Shown: one piece after another, positions 1 through 6,146 of the stretch
Numbering within the stretch: position 1 is the first letter of the stretch
How the letters are laid out: each line of letters begins with the position of its first letter
Origin: Pseudomonadota bacterium
GTDB taxonomy: Bacteria > Pseudomonadota > Gammaproteobacteria > UBA1113
DNA length: 6,146 nt
Direction of reading: 5' to 3'
Assembly: GCA_021782065.1 (NCBI GenBank)
Contig: JAJXVQ010000072.1
Coordinates: 1 to 6,146, forward strand
Made by a program: the position numbers and the translations under genes
The notes under the pieces: generated by a model
Database searches by the model: none
Seen by the model: the letters and a program-made list of their open reading frames with translations, nothing else
Told to the model about the DNA's origin: nothing

Positions 1-569
1 TTGCTTCCACTACTCCCCTATTTTCAAAAGCACAATGCCTGATCAGTATCACGCAAGCAACTTCACAAGAAACCTATAATGGCATAGTCCCTTTAGAATA
101 CGATAATTTGGCCTTGTGTTTAGAAAGTTATTTTCAACAATCCGAACAACTGCCTACAAAATTTTATTTTGCATCTACTCATGAACACATCGTCGGCTTG
201 ATGTTACAAAGCTTACCGGATGATGCTATGACAGAAGATATGTGGCAACACGTCACGTGTTTAGCCGATACCCTAACTCAACCTGAATTATTGAGTGTAC
301 CGCCCATGGCTTTAATGCATCGATTGTTTCATGGTGAAGACATGCAATGGTTTGTGGAAAGTCCAGTTGAATTTAAATGCTCCTGTTCTAAAGAAAAAAG
401 TGAACAAGCGGTGATTACCTTTGGCGAAGAAGAAGTCATGGATGTTTTTAACACTACGGCTACTTTAGTCGTAAATTGTGAATTTTGCAATCAGAGTTAT
501 GCGTTTGACAAAATTGATGCCTACCGTATATTTCACCCATTGCCTGATTCATCACAATCCTCACATTAG
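1..569 (+). CDS. hslO: Hsp33 redox-regulated chaperone, 5'-truncated by window edge
   Basis: Hsp33 is a cytoplasmic holdase. Its C-terminal zinc centre is released on oxidation, which activates binding of unfolding proteins during oxidative and heat stress. The frame is open from base 3, giving 188 visible residues; E. coli Hsp33 has 292, so about 100 N-terminal residues lie outside the window. A TTG at 108 is not the start, because the residues before it (CLISITQA, then YNGIVPLE) align with the Hsp33 core. The SEQLPT segment is also typical of the family. The zinc-binding cysteines are present as CSC (first codon at 378) and CEFC, separated by 30 residues. This is the CxC-X27-32-CxxC pattern of a redox-active Hsp33, so the switch looks intact. 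It ends in TAG, 8 bases before the GNAT gene, and the two are probably cotranscribed. Identification is firm; only the 5' end is missing. Confidence 0.96.
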   Translation, partial: ASTTPLFSKAQCLISITQATSQETYNGIVPLEYDNLALCLESYFQQSEQLPTKFYFASTHEHIVGLMLQSLPDDAMTEDMWQHVTCLADTLTQPELLSVPPMALMHRLFHGEDMQWFVESPVEFKCSCSKEKSEQAVITFGEEEVMDVFNTTATLVVNCEFCNQSYAFDKIDAYRIFHPLPDSSQSSH

Positions 570-577
570 GACTAACC

Positions 578-1489
578 ATGATTACATTACAGGAATACAA
601 TGGATTCAGTGAAAGATTAATTGCTGACCTTAAAGAGTTGATTGCTGCCTGTAAAGCCGTCGATGGTTATGCGCCCATGTTATACTGGGACGTACTTAAA
701 CTCAAACGTGAAACTCCGGGCGATTATTGCTTATATCAAAACAATAAAATGATTGGTTATTTAAGCACTTTTAGCTTTGAAGATTCTCTTATTGAAATCT
801 CTTTTGCCGTTCACCCTGACTTTCGCAACCAAAGTTTATTTGAAGAATTACTAGAATATGCTCGCGATCATTTGCAAATGGTGCAATACGATGCTTTGTT
901 GCTCTCGACCGGCGAACAAGATACAGCCCTAGTCAATACCTTTACTCGTTTAGGGGCAAAGAAGACTCATACAGAATATATTCTAAGGCGCGATAACATT
1001 GCCGCAGAAGAATTTTCCTTTACTGACCCTATTCAATTAGTACAAGGACAAAAGAAAGAAGATGGATTGCGCCTGGCAGAAGTTCATGCGCGTTGCTTTG
1101 GTTCTAATCTGGAGGTAATGACAGAACGCTTTACAAAAACCATAACCATGCCCAATAGACGCTGTTTTCTAGCCTTGCATCACGGCGAAGCCATAGGTGC
1201 AGCACATGTGCGTATAGACTCTAATGGCTCCGCCTGCTTACACGATATAAGTATTGTCCCCGAAAAACAACATTTTGGCTTTGGCCTACAGTTATTAAAA
1301 TTGGTCTTAAATACCTTAATTGCCGACGGTCAAACTCATTTTCATATGATGGTGGCAGCAAATAACGAAAACGCCTTAAGACTATACCAGCGCTGCCATT
1401 TCACGGTAGGACACGCCTATCAATTTTGGCGTATGGATAAGCATTTTATCTTTCCACCGCATTATACTATCCCCAAAAGAAAACATTGA
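578..1489 (+). CDS. Tandem-domain GNAT family N-acetyltransferase
   Basis: This is a 303-residue protein with two GNAT (acetyl-CoA dependent acyltransferase) domains; the substrate is unknown. Domain 1 covers roughly residues 1-137 and domain 2 roughly 150-288. Domain 2 has a plausible acetyl-CoA pyrophosphate loop (EKQHFGFGLQLL, from residue 229, a Q-x-x-G-x-G type motif after a DISIVP strand) and the usual late motif NENALRLYQRCHF (263-275). Domain 1 keeps the strand and helix pattern (FAVHPDFRNQSLFEELL, 76-92), but the loop glycines are replaced, so it is probably catalytically weak or structural. Two-domain proteins of this kind include mycothiol synthase, but nothing here indicates that activity. 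The ATG is preceded by AGGA with a 6-base spacer, and that AGGA overlaps the hslO TAG stop, which supports cotranscription and coupling. The final codons and the stop lie inside a short palindrome. The family call is secure; the function is not. Confidence 0.88.
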   Translation: MITLQEYNGFSERLIADLKELIAACKAVDGYAPMLYWDVLKLKRETPGDYCLYQNNKMIGYLSTFSFEDSLIEISFAVHPDFRNQSLFEELLEYARDHLQMVQYDALLLSTGEQDTALVNTFTRLGAKKTHTEYILRRDNIAAEEFSFTDPIQLVQGQKKEDGLRLAEVHARCFGSNLEVMTERFTKTITMPNRRCFLALHHGEAIGAAHVRIDSNGSACLHDISIVPEKQHFGFGLQLLKLVLNTLIADGQTHFHMMVAANNENALRLYQRCHFTVGHAYQFWRMDKHFIFPPHYTIPKRKH

Positions 1490-1500
1490 CGTCGTCAATG
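1475..1500 (-). terminator. Probable intrinsic terminator for the leftward operon
   Basis: The palindrome CATTGACGTCGTCAATG (1484-1500) has 8-base arms around one central base. As - strand RNA it can form a 7-bp stem with a 3-base loop, followed directly by TTTTCTTTT (complement of 1475-1483). That is the hairpin plus U-tract layout of a rho-independent terminator for transcripts coming from the malic enzyme gene. On the + strand no T-run follows, so it would not work as a classical terminator for the GNAT gene. Weak points are the modest stem GC content, the interrupted U-tract and a distance of about 200 bases from the malic enzyme stop. The hairpin contains the GNAT stop codon. Confidence 0.5.
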
Positions 1501-1703
1501 AAGATGCAAGATCTGAATAAGCTTATGGAACTTTAATCGAAGCGTTGTCATCCTCGACCAGGCCGCAGTCGGGGATCCAGGAAAAAACTTGAATTCAAAC
1601 GGGATCCCCGGCCTTCGGCCGAGGATGACACAACTGCGATTCTAGTTTAAGTCTTCAGGAACTCCCGCATGTCTAAGTGTGTTTAGTATATACCCGTTTA
1701 CAA
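1490..1703. other. Intergenic region between convergent genes
   Basis: This 214-base non-coding stretch separates the rightward hslO-GNAT pair from the leftward antiporter-to-malic enzyme operon. It holds the large palindromic element at 1546-1630 and the right arm of the hairpin at 1484-1500. The rest (1501-1545 and 1631-1703) shows no convincing gene or RNA. The only small reading frame I noticed has 12 codons (1498-1536). Because both neighbours end here, promoters are not expected. Confidence 0.85.
1546..1630. repeat. 85-base imperfect palindrome, dispersed REP/MITE-like element
   Basis: The outer arms TGTCATCCTCG (1546-1556) and CGAGGATGACA (1620-1630) are exact inverted complements over 11 bases. 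The inner arms GGGGATCC (1571-1578) and GGATCCCC (1602-1609) match over 8. The apex contains the perfect 10-base palindrome TTGAATTCAA (1589-1598). The cores between outer and inner arms differ: the right one forms its own hairpin, CGGCC-TTC-GGCCG (1609-1621), and the left one can pair CGAC (1555-1558) with GTCG (1568-1571). GTTG just outside the left arm and CAAC outside the right arm extend the symmetry with a 2-base offset. GTCATCC...GGGATCC palindromes of this style are common dispersed non-coding repeats in proteobacterial genomes; I cannot assign a named family. Between convergent genes it may also help end transcription from both sides, although no T-run follows either arm. Confidence 0.8.
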
Positions 1704-3110
1704 TCAATTCCCTGGTTTTTCGGCCACTCCGGTTTCTATCGCAGCTTTTTTAACCGCTTCGGCAACGGCTATAACAACTCGCGTATCAAACACACTAGGA
1801 ATAATATAATCTGGGTTTAAATTTTCTGGTTCAATCACATTAGCAATAGCATGCGCTGCGGCCAATTTCATGGCTTCGTTAATGTCACGCGCACGCACGT
1901 CTAAAGCGCCGCGGAAGATACCCGGAAAAGCCAAAACATTGTTGATTTGGTTAGGATAATCGCTACGGCCCGTTGCCATAATAGCCACATAATCACGCGC
2001 TATTTCGGGCATGATTTCAGGTGTAGGATTGGCCATGGCAAATACGATGGGATCTTTAGCCATAGAGCGTATATCATCTACGCTTAATAAGTTCGGCGCA
2101 GATAAACCTACAAACACATCGGCTCCGCGCAATACATCGGCAATGGAACCACTTTCATCATTTGGATTGGTCATTTCCAAGAAACTTCGTTTAACAGCAT
2201 CTAAATCCTGACGGGATTTACAAATAGCACCCTTACGATCGCAACCAATAATGTTTTTAACCCCTAAATTGATCAACATTTTAGTACACGCCACGCCAGC
2301 TGCACCCACACCACTCACTACGACTTTTAAATCAGCGATGGGTTTTTTAACAATTTTTAAGGCATTGATAAGACCCGCGGTGAAGACTATAGCGGTACCG
2401 TGTTGATCGTCATGAAATACGGGAATATCCAACTCTTGTTTCAACCGTGTTTCTATTTCAAAGCAACGTGGAGAAGAAATATCTTCTAGATTAATTCCGC
2501 CAAATACCGGCGCAATACGCTTAACGGTAGCAATGATTTCTTCTACGTCTTTCGTATCTAAACAAATAGGAAATGCATCGACATCAGCAAAATCTTTAAA
2601 CAACATCGCTTTCCCTTCCATAACCGGCAAAGCCCCCAAAGGACCTATGTCACCTAAGCCCAATACCGCCGTGCCATCCGTCACTACTGCCACTGTATTG
2701 CGTTTGATAGTTAAGTTGTAGGCACGTTTGGGATCTTCATGTATCGCCATACACACCCGTGCTACACCTGGGGTATAGGCCATGGATAAATCATCGCGGT
2801 TTTTAATGGGCACTTTGCTGTTCACGCAGATCTTCCCGCCTAGATGCATCAGAAAGGTGCGATCCGAATAATGCACTACATGTACTTCGGCTATAGCATT
2901 CAAAGCGACAACAATAGTTTCCATATGATCAGCATCTTGTGCGTACAAAGTCAAATCACGAATGCTTTTACCTTCTTCAAAACGAATGATATCCATTGCT
3001 CCTATGGAGGCGTCATTTGCAGCAATCACCGTCATCACTTGTGACAATAAGGCTGCGTCGTGTCTTAATTTAAGACGCACTATAAAAGAATTACTCGCAT
3101 TAAAACTCAT
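1704..3110 (-). CDS. Malic enzyme (MaeB-like core) with N-terminal ACT-like domain
   Basis: Malic enzyme oxidatively decarboxylates malate to pyruvate and CO2 and reduces NAD(P)+ in the cytoplasm. The protein has 468 residues. Residues about 8-85 look like a small regulatory ACT-type domain (FIVRLKLRH, then alternating strands and helices), followed by the malic enzyme core. Visible core motifs are AYTPGV (111-116, catalytic Tyr112), VMEGKAMLFK (163-172, catalytic Lys167), metal ligands in NLEDI (207-211) and FHDDQHGTA (232-240), the Rossmann loop GVGAAG (267-272), NPTPEI (361-366) and FPGIFRGALD (395-404). It lacks the C-terminal phosphotransacetylase-like domain that brings E. coli MaeB to 759 residues, so the maeB symbol is not applied. 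Cofactor preference cannot be read with confidence. The ATG lies 11 bases after purK; an AGGA with a 9-base spacer overlaps the purK TAG stop. It appears to be the last gene of the operon. Confidence 0.93.
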   Translation of the reverse strand: MSFNASNSFIVRLKLRHDAALLSQVMTVIAANDASIGAMDIIRFEEGKSIRDLTLYAQDADHMETIVVALNAIAEVHVVHYSDRTFLMHLGGKICVNSKVPIKNRDDLSMAYTPGVARVCMAIHEDPKRAYNLTIKRNTVAVVTDGTAVLGLGDIGPLGALPVMEGKAMLFKDFADVDAFPICLDTKDVEEIIATVKRIAPVFGGINLEDISSPRCFEIETRLKQELDIPVFHDDQHGTAIVFTAGLINALKIVKKPIADLKVVVSGVGAAGVACTKMLINLGVKNIIGCDRKGAICKSRQDLDAVKRSFLEMTNPNDESGSIADVLRGADVFVGLSAPNLLSVDDIRSMAKDPIVFAMANPTPEIMPEIARDYVAIMATGRSDYPNQINNVLAFPGIFRGALDVRARDINEAMKLAAAHAIANVIEPENLNPDYIIPSVFDTRVVIAVAEAVKKAAIETGVAEKPGN

Positions 3111-3121
3111 GATTATTTTTC

Positions 3122-4222
3122 CTAGTTGTAAATATTATTGATCTCTGACCACAGCGCTGTGGCTATTTCTGTGTCACCGGGATGATTAAAGTCGCACCAG
3201 GTAACATGTCCTAATTTTCGTCCGGGGCGTGCTATTTTACCATAATTATGATAATACGCCCCAGAATACGATAAAATACGCTCGCAAGGCGGCAGTTGTC
3301 CTATGCAATTGTAAAGATGGCTTGTTGCAATTGCTTCAGTAGTGCCTAAAGGCCAATGCAACAGTGCGCGTAGATGATTGGCGAATTGGCTGGTCGTAGC
3401 CCCTTCGATAGTCCAATGAAATGAATTGTGCACCCGTGGTGCCATTTCATTGATGAGCAAATCATCGCCCACTATAAAAAATTCTATTGCCAAGACACCT
3501 ACATAAGTAAAATGTTCCAAAATGCGTTCGGCTATGTCATTGGCTTTTTTCTGCATAGCACGATCTGGGTACGGCGCTCTTGAATATGCCAACATGCCGT
3601 GTTGATGTTGATTGTAAGTTAATGGATAATGTTTTATCTTACCGTCGTGATCTCGTACACTTAATAGCGAACATTCGCCGTCATGTGTCAACCACTGCTC
3701 TAAAATATATTCTCTATCCCAGGAAAGCGATAAACCAGATAGATCGCTATCGTCATTTAAACGATACTGTCCTTTACCATCATAACCTTGGGTTGTTGTC
3801 TTTAACACACAAGGGTAACCTAATAAGGACACAGCATCTCGTAGTTCTGCTTCGTTATGAACTATGACAAACTCGGCTGTTTGTATCCCCAATTGCCTAC
3901 AAAATGTTTTTTCTAAGTTGCGATTTTGCATCATTGCCAATGCGCGTCGCGATGGATACACTTCTATACCCTGACCTGCCAAGATATCGGTTGCTGCTAA
4001 GGGAATGTTTTCAGTTTCATAGGTAATGATATCGCAGCCACGGGCCCACGCTAATAAGCTTTCCTCATCTTCAAAACTGCCTTGCACGGTTTGCGTTACG
4101 GCTGCCGCTGAGCTCATATCATTCGCATCATAGCAAATGGTTTTGACGCCTAATTCATGTGCAGCCAGCGCCAGCATTCTTGCCAGTTGACCTGCTCCTA
4201 AAATGCCTACCGTTTTCGTCAT
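3122..4222 (-). CDS. purK: N5-carboxyaminoimidazole ribonucleotide synthase
   Basis: PurK uses ATP and bicarbonate to carboxylate AIR to N5-CAIR in de novo purine synthesis. The 366 residues are a normal length. The N-terminal nucleotide-type fold shows [12 protein letters not shown] (6-17). The ATP-grasp region shows [17 protein letters not shown] (136-152), with a conserved Lys and glycine-rich loop, then EYILEQW (171-177) and AIEFF (245-249). The metal and substrate segment [10 protein letters not shown] starts at 258 (Glu259) and SQFANHLRA ends at 286. One oddity is Phe268 in HNSFHW, where E. coli PurK has glycine (HNSGHW). The ATG overlaps the purE stop by 4 bases (ATGA, 4219-4222), and only a weak GAG precedes it, so translation is probably coupled to purE. 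Its stop overlaps the ribosome binding site of the malic enzyme gene. The assignment is firm. Confidence 0.96.
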   Translation of the reverse strand: MTKTVGILGAGQLARMLALAAHELGVKTICYDANDMSSAAAVTQTVQGSFEDEESLLAWARGCDIITYETENIPLAATDILAGQGIEVYPSRRALAMMQNRNLEKTFCRQLGIQTAEFVIVHNEAELRDAVSLLGYPCVLKTTTQGYDGKGQYRLNDDSDLSGLSLSWDREYILEQWLTHDGECSLLSVRDHDGKIKHYPLTYNQHQHGMLAYSRAPYPDRAMQKKANDIAERILEHFTYVGVLAIEFFIVGDDLLINEMAPRVHNSFHWTIEGATTSQFANHLRALLHWPLGTTEAIATSHLYNCIGQLPPCERILSYSGAYYHNYGKIARPGRKLGHVTWCDFNHPGDTEIATALWSEINNIYN

Positions 4223-4734
4223 GTAGCGCTATCTCTGGGATCTAGATGCGCCAACACTAATTCTGTTTGTTGTAGCCTATAGTGTGTTAATGCTTTATGT
4301 AGTGCAGCATCATTTAATGCTAATATTTCTGCTGCAAATAAAGCGGCATTGACGGCGCCAGGACGACCCACAGCAAAAGTAGCTACCGGCACACCGCCGG
4401 GCATTTGCACTATAGAAAATAAAGCATCCAAGCCCTGTAAAGGGGTCGCCTCCACTGGCACACCCAATACAGGCACAATGGTTTTTGCTGCCAACATACC
4501 GGGTAAATGTGCTGCTCCTCCCGCACCCGCAATGATGATTTTCAAACCGCGTGCACTGGCAGTAGACGCATAGTCAAATAAACGATCTGGAGTGCGATGC
4601 GCTGAGACTATAGTTACTTCATGCGGAATAGACAAAGCATCTAATGTTTCGCTGGCATGCTGCATACAGGTCCAATCGGACTTAGAACCCATCACCACCG
4701 CAACTAAAGGTTTAACATCTTGTTTAGATGGCAT
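4219..4734 (-). CDS. purE: N5-carboxyaminoimidazole ribonucleotide mutase (class I PurE)
   Basis: PurE moves the carboxyl group of N5-CAIR (made by PurK) to give CAIR, the next purine intermediate. From the ATG at 4734 it has 171 residues, close to the usual 160-170. Motifs are VVMGSKSDW (13-21), SAHRTP (44-49, with His46 in the active site), [13 protein letters not shown] (68-80) and [13 protein letters not shown] (107-119), all typical of bacterial class I PurE. An in-frame TTG at 4758 would add eight residues (from MKQLKYTK). I prefer the ATG because it fits the family length, reduces the overlap with ppiB from 35 to 11 bases, and the TTG has no ribosome binding site; the ATG has only a weak GAAG upstream. 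It ends in a 4-base overlap with purK. The pairing with purK supports the N5-CAIR mutase role rather than direct AIR carboxylase. Confidence 0.96.
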   Translation of the reverse strand: MPSKQDVKPLVAVVMGSKSDWTCMQHASETLDALSIPHEVTIVSAHRTPDRLFDYASTASARGLKIIIAGAGGAAHLPGMLAAKTIVPVLGVPVEATPLQGLDALFSIVQMPGGVPVATFAVGRPGAVNAALFAAEILALNDAALHKALTHYRLQQTELVLAHLDPRDSAT

Positions 4735-5227
4735 CTTCGTATACTTCAACTGTTTCAATGATCACATCGTTTTGAGGCACATCTTGATGGCCTGAACGAG
4801 AATGCGTCGCGACTTGTTGGATTTTGTCTAGGATGTCCATGCCCGTAACCACTTCACCAAATACACAATATCCCCAGCCATCGCGGCTAGGTTCTTTGAA
4901 ATCTAAGAAAGCATTGTCGGCGACGTTAATAAAAAATTGTGCTGTAGCAGAATGCGGGTCAGCTGTACGTGCCATGGCAATCGTACCGCGTGTATTCTTA
5001 GCACCTTTATTGGCTTCATTTTCAATAGCAGCACGGGTCTTTTTTTGCTGAAATTCTTCGTCAAAACCACCACCTTGGATCATAAAACGCGGGATAACCC
5101 TATGAAAAATAGTGCCATTGTAAAAACCCTCTTTGGCATAGGCTATAAAATTAGCCGCGGTTACCGGGGTTTTATCTTCATGTAGGCGTAGTTCTATATC
5201 ACCATAATTTGTCTTAATTTTAATCAT
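4724..5227 (-). CDS. ppiB: Cytoplasmic peptidyl-prolyl cis-trans isomerase B (cyclophilin)
   Basis: Cyclophilin-type isomerase that speeds cis-trans interconversion of X-Pro bonds during protein folding. The 167 residues match the single-domain bacterial form (E. coli PpiB has 164). Visible motifs are [13 protein letters not shown] (41-53, with the catalytic Arg43 and binding residues Phe48, Met49 and Gln51), MART (85-88), SATAQFFI (93-100) and [10 protein letters not shown] (117-126). There is no signal peptide before [10 protein letters not shown], so it is the cytoplasmic PpiB type rather than periplasmic PpiA. The ATG overlaps the antiporter TGA (ATGA, 5224-5227) and has a strong AAGGAG site. 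The 3' end overlaps the start of purE by 11 bases. In E. coli ppiB lies in the same orientation near purE-purK, but with lpxH between, which is absent here. Confidence 0.96.
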   Translation of the reverse strand: MIKIKTNYGDIELRLHEDKTPVTAANFIAYAKEGFYNGTIFHRVIPRFMIQGGGFDEEFQQKKTRAAIENEANKGAKNTRGTIAMARTADPHSATAQFFINVADNAFLDFKEPSRDGWGYCVFGEVVTGMDILDKIQQVATHSRSGHQDVPQNDVIIETVEVYEDAI

Positions 5228-6146
5228 ACCTGCTCCTTTTCTGCCTGAGATTGCTTCATTGCTAAGCTTTTACGCAATAATGGCTTCATTGTCAAGCCTT
5301 GAACCAATATAGAAAAAACCACTACTGCATAAGTCATAGTGAGGATCACGTCGCGCTCAGCCATAACCGGCAAAGCCAAGGCCAGCGCCACCGCCAAGCC
5401 ACCGCGTAATCCACCCCACGTTAAAATATAAATCATATAAGGAGAATATTCTTGCCGTCTTTTAAAAAAGGTCATCGGTGTGGCCACACACAACCAACGC
5501 ACCACCAGAACCAATGGAATAACCGCCAGGCCTAACAACATTCCCCCCAAGTGCACATCTAATATCAATAACTCTAAACCTATCAATAAAAACAAGACCG
5601 CATTTAAAACTTCATCGATGACTTCCCAAAAAGTATCCAAACTCTCACGTGTTTTTTTAGACATATAAAAATAACGGCCTTGATTGCCGATAAACAGGCC
5701 AGCTACCACCATCGCTAAAGGACCAGAGACATGCAACCATTCCGCAAAAGCATAACCGCCACTGACTATAGCCAAGGTAACTAAGATTTCAATCTTGTGA
5801 TCGTCTATAGGCTTTAGTAGGAAATACGTTAAAAAGCCTAAACCAGCGCCGTAAACCATGCCGCCTACTGCTTGTTGTAAGAACAAGATACTCACACTCG
5901 TAAAAGTTAATGGTTCGCCGCTAAAAGCCAATTGGTACAGTGATAAAAATATAACGATGCCCACCCCATCATTAAACAAAGATTCCCCTTCTAAAAACAC
6001 ACTCATTTGTCGTGGTGCATTTAAAGATTTAAACAAGGCTAACACCGCGATAGGATCGGTAGGAGAAATCAAAGCGCCAAATAACAAACAATAAATAAAC
6101 GCTAAGTGAAATCCAAACAAAGGTACTAAGTAATACACTAAAATAG
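5224..6146 (-). CDS. CPA1/NhaP-type Na+/H+ antiporter, 5'-truncated by window edge
   Basis: Inner-membrane cation:proton antiporter that exchanges Na+ (or K+) for H+ in pH and salt homeostasis. The frame runs open to the right edge, with Ile and Leu codons before a GTG at 6138. That GTG is therefore very likely internal, and roughly the first 100 residues of a family normally near 400 are missing. Numbering from the GTG, signature motifs are [11 protein letters not shown] (24-34, ion-site Asp28), EGESLFNDG (50-58, the Asn-Asp pair) and [17 protein letters not shown] (241-257, conserved Arg245), all typical of CPA1/NhaP. Between and around them are many hydrophobic membrane segments, for example at about 8-21, 58-71, 85-107, 117-133, 138-151, 175-193, 198-216 and 264-282. 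The C-terminus is a short charged tail ([10 protein letters not shown]), with no TrkA-type or other cytoplasmic regulatory domain. It is the first visible gene of the operon and overlaps ppiB by 4 bases. Ion specificity is not determinable. Confidence 0.92.
   Translation of the reverse strand, partial: ILVYYLVPLFGFHLAFIYCLLFGALISPTDPIAVLALFKSLNAPRQMSVFLEGESLFNDGVGIVIFLSLYQLAFSGEPLTFTSVSILFLQQAVGGMVYGAGLGFLTYFLLKPIDDHKIEILVTLAIVSGGYAFAEWLHVSGPLAMVVAGLFIGNQGRYFYMSKKTRESLDTFWEVIDEVLNAVLFLLIGLELLILDVHLGGMLLGLAVIPLVLVVRWLCVATPMTFFKRRQEYSPYMIYILTWGGLRGGLAVALALALPVMAERDVILTMTYAVVVFSILVQGLTMKPLLRKSLAMKQSQAEKEQV
5233..5238 (-). promoter_or_regulatory. Strong ribosome binding site of ppiB
   Basis: Read on the - strand this is AAGGAG with a 5-base spacer to the ppiB ATG. 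It lies inside the last codons of the antiporter gene. It is the strongest Shine-Dalgarno match seen in the operon and confirms the ppiB start. ppiB may therefore be translated well independently of coupling to the antiporter, while purE and purK have only weak sites. Confidence 0.8.

Noticed and set aside
108..110. TTG at 108 as the start of hslO
   Set aside because: The frame stays open back to base 3 and the upstream residues match the Hsp33 core, so the gene is cut by the window edge and not started here.
1498..1536. 12-codon reading frame after the GNAT gene
   Set aside because: It is very short, starts inside a hairpin, has no ribosome binding site and has no recognisable product.
1546..1630. 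CRISPR repeat or transposase-bearing insertion sequence
   Set aside because: There is only one palindromic unit, no spacers, no transposase frame and no clear target-site duplication, so a small dispersed palindrome is the better description.
2011..3044. Several 60-70 residue + strand reading frames opposite the malic enzyme gene
   Set aside because: They lie antisense within a clearly conserved enzyme gene, have no family motifs and are expected by chance. The same holds for those opposite purK, purE, ppiB and the antiporter.
4756..4758. TTG at 4758 as the purE start
   Set aside because: It has no ribosome binding site, deepens the overlap with ppiB to 35 bases and adds residues outside the PurE family's usual length; the ATG at 4734 fits better.
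6136..6138. GTG at 6138 as the start of the antiporter
   Set aside because: The frame continues to the window edge, and a start here would drop the first membrane helices of the CPA1 fold, giving a protein about 100 residues too short.

Overview
The window reads as an ordinary chromosomal stretch of a gammaproteobacterium with moderately AT-rich DNA. The protein types and the ppiB-purE-purK order fit that class. An intracellular or Legionella/Coxiella-like lineage is possible, but the sequence alone does not settle it. All genes are intact in frame, and the two at the window edges are cut by the edges.

Layout: on the + strand, positions 1-1489 hold the 3' two thirds of hslO (redox chaperone Hsp33), followed 8 bases later by a tandem GNAT acetyltransferase. 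Positions 1490-1703 are the only sizeable non-coding stretch. It lies between convergent transcription units and holds an 85-base imperfect palindrome of the dispersed-repeat type (1546-1630). A smaller hairpin overlaps the GNAT stop codon (1484-1500) and, read on the - strand, looks like an intrinsic terminator. From 1704 to the right edge everything is on the - strand. In transcription order this is a CPA1/NhaP-type Na+/H+ antiporter (5' end outside the window), ppiB, purE, purK and a single-domain malic enzyme with an ACT-like N-terminus. Junctions are a 4-base overlap, a short overlap, a 4-base overlap and an 11-base gap, so these five genes very probably form one operon whose promoter lies beyond the right edge.

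Function: purE and purK carry out the two-step carboxylation of AIR in purine synthesis. PpiB is a cytoplasmic prolyl isomerase, the antiporter handles pH and sodium, and the malic enzyme makes pyruvate and reduced cofactor from malate. The cluster resembles the E. coli ppiB-lpxH-purE-purK order with lpxH missing, an antiporter added upstream and a malic enzyme added downstream. I found no evidence of a new defence, mobile or RNA system. The most unusual items are the palindromic repeat, the lpxH-less gene order, the degenerate first half of the GNAT protein and a substituted glycine in a conserved PurK motif.
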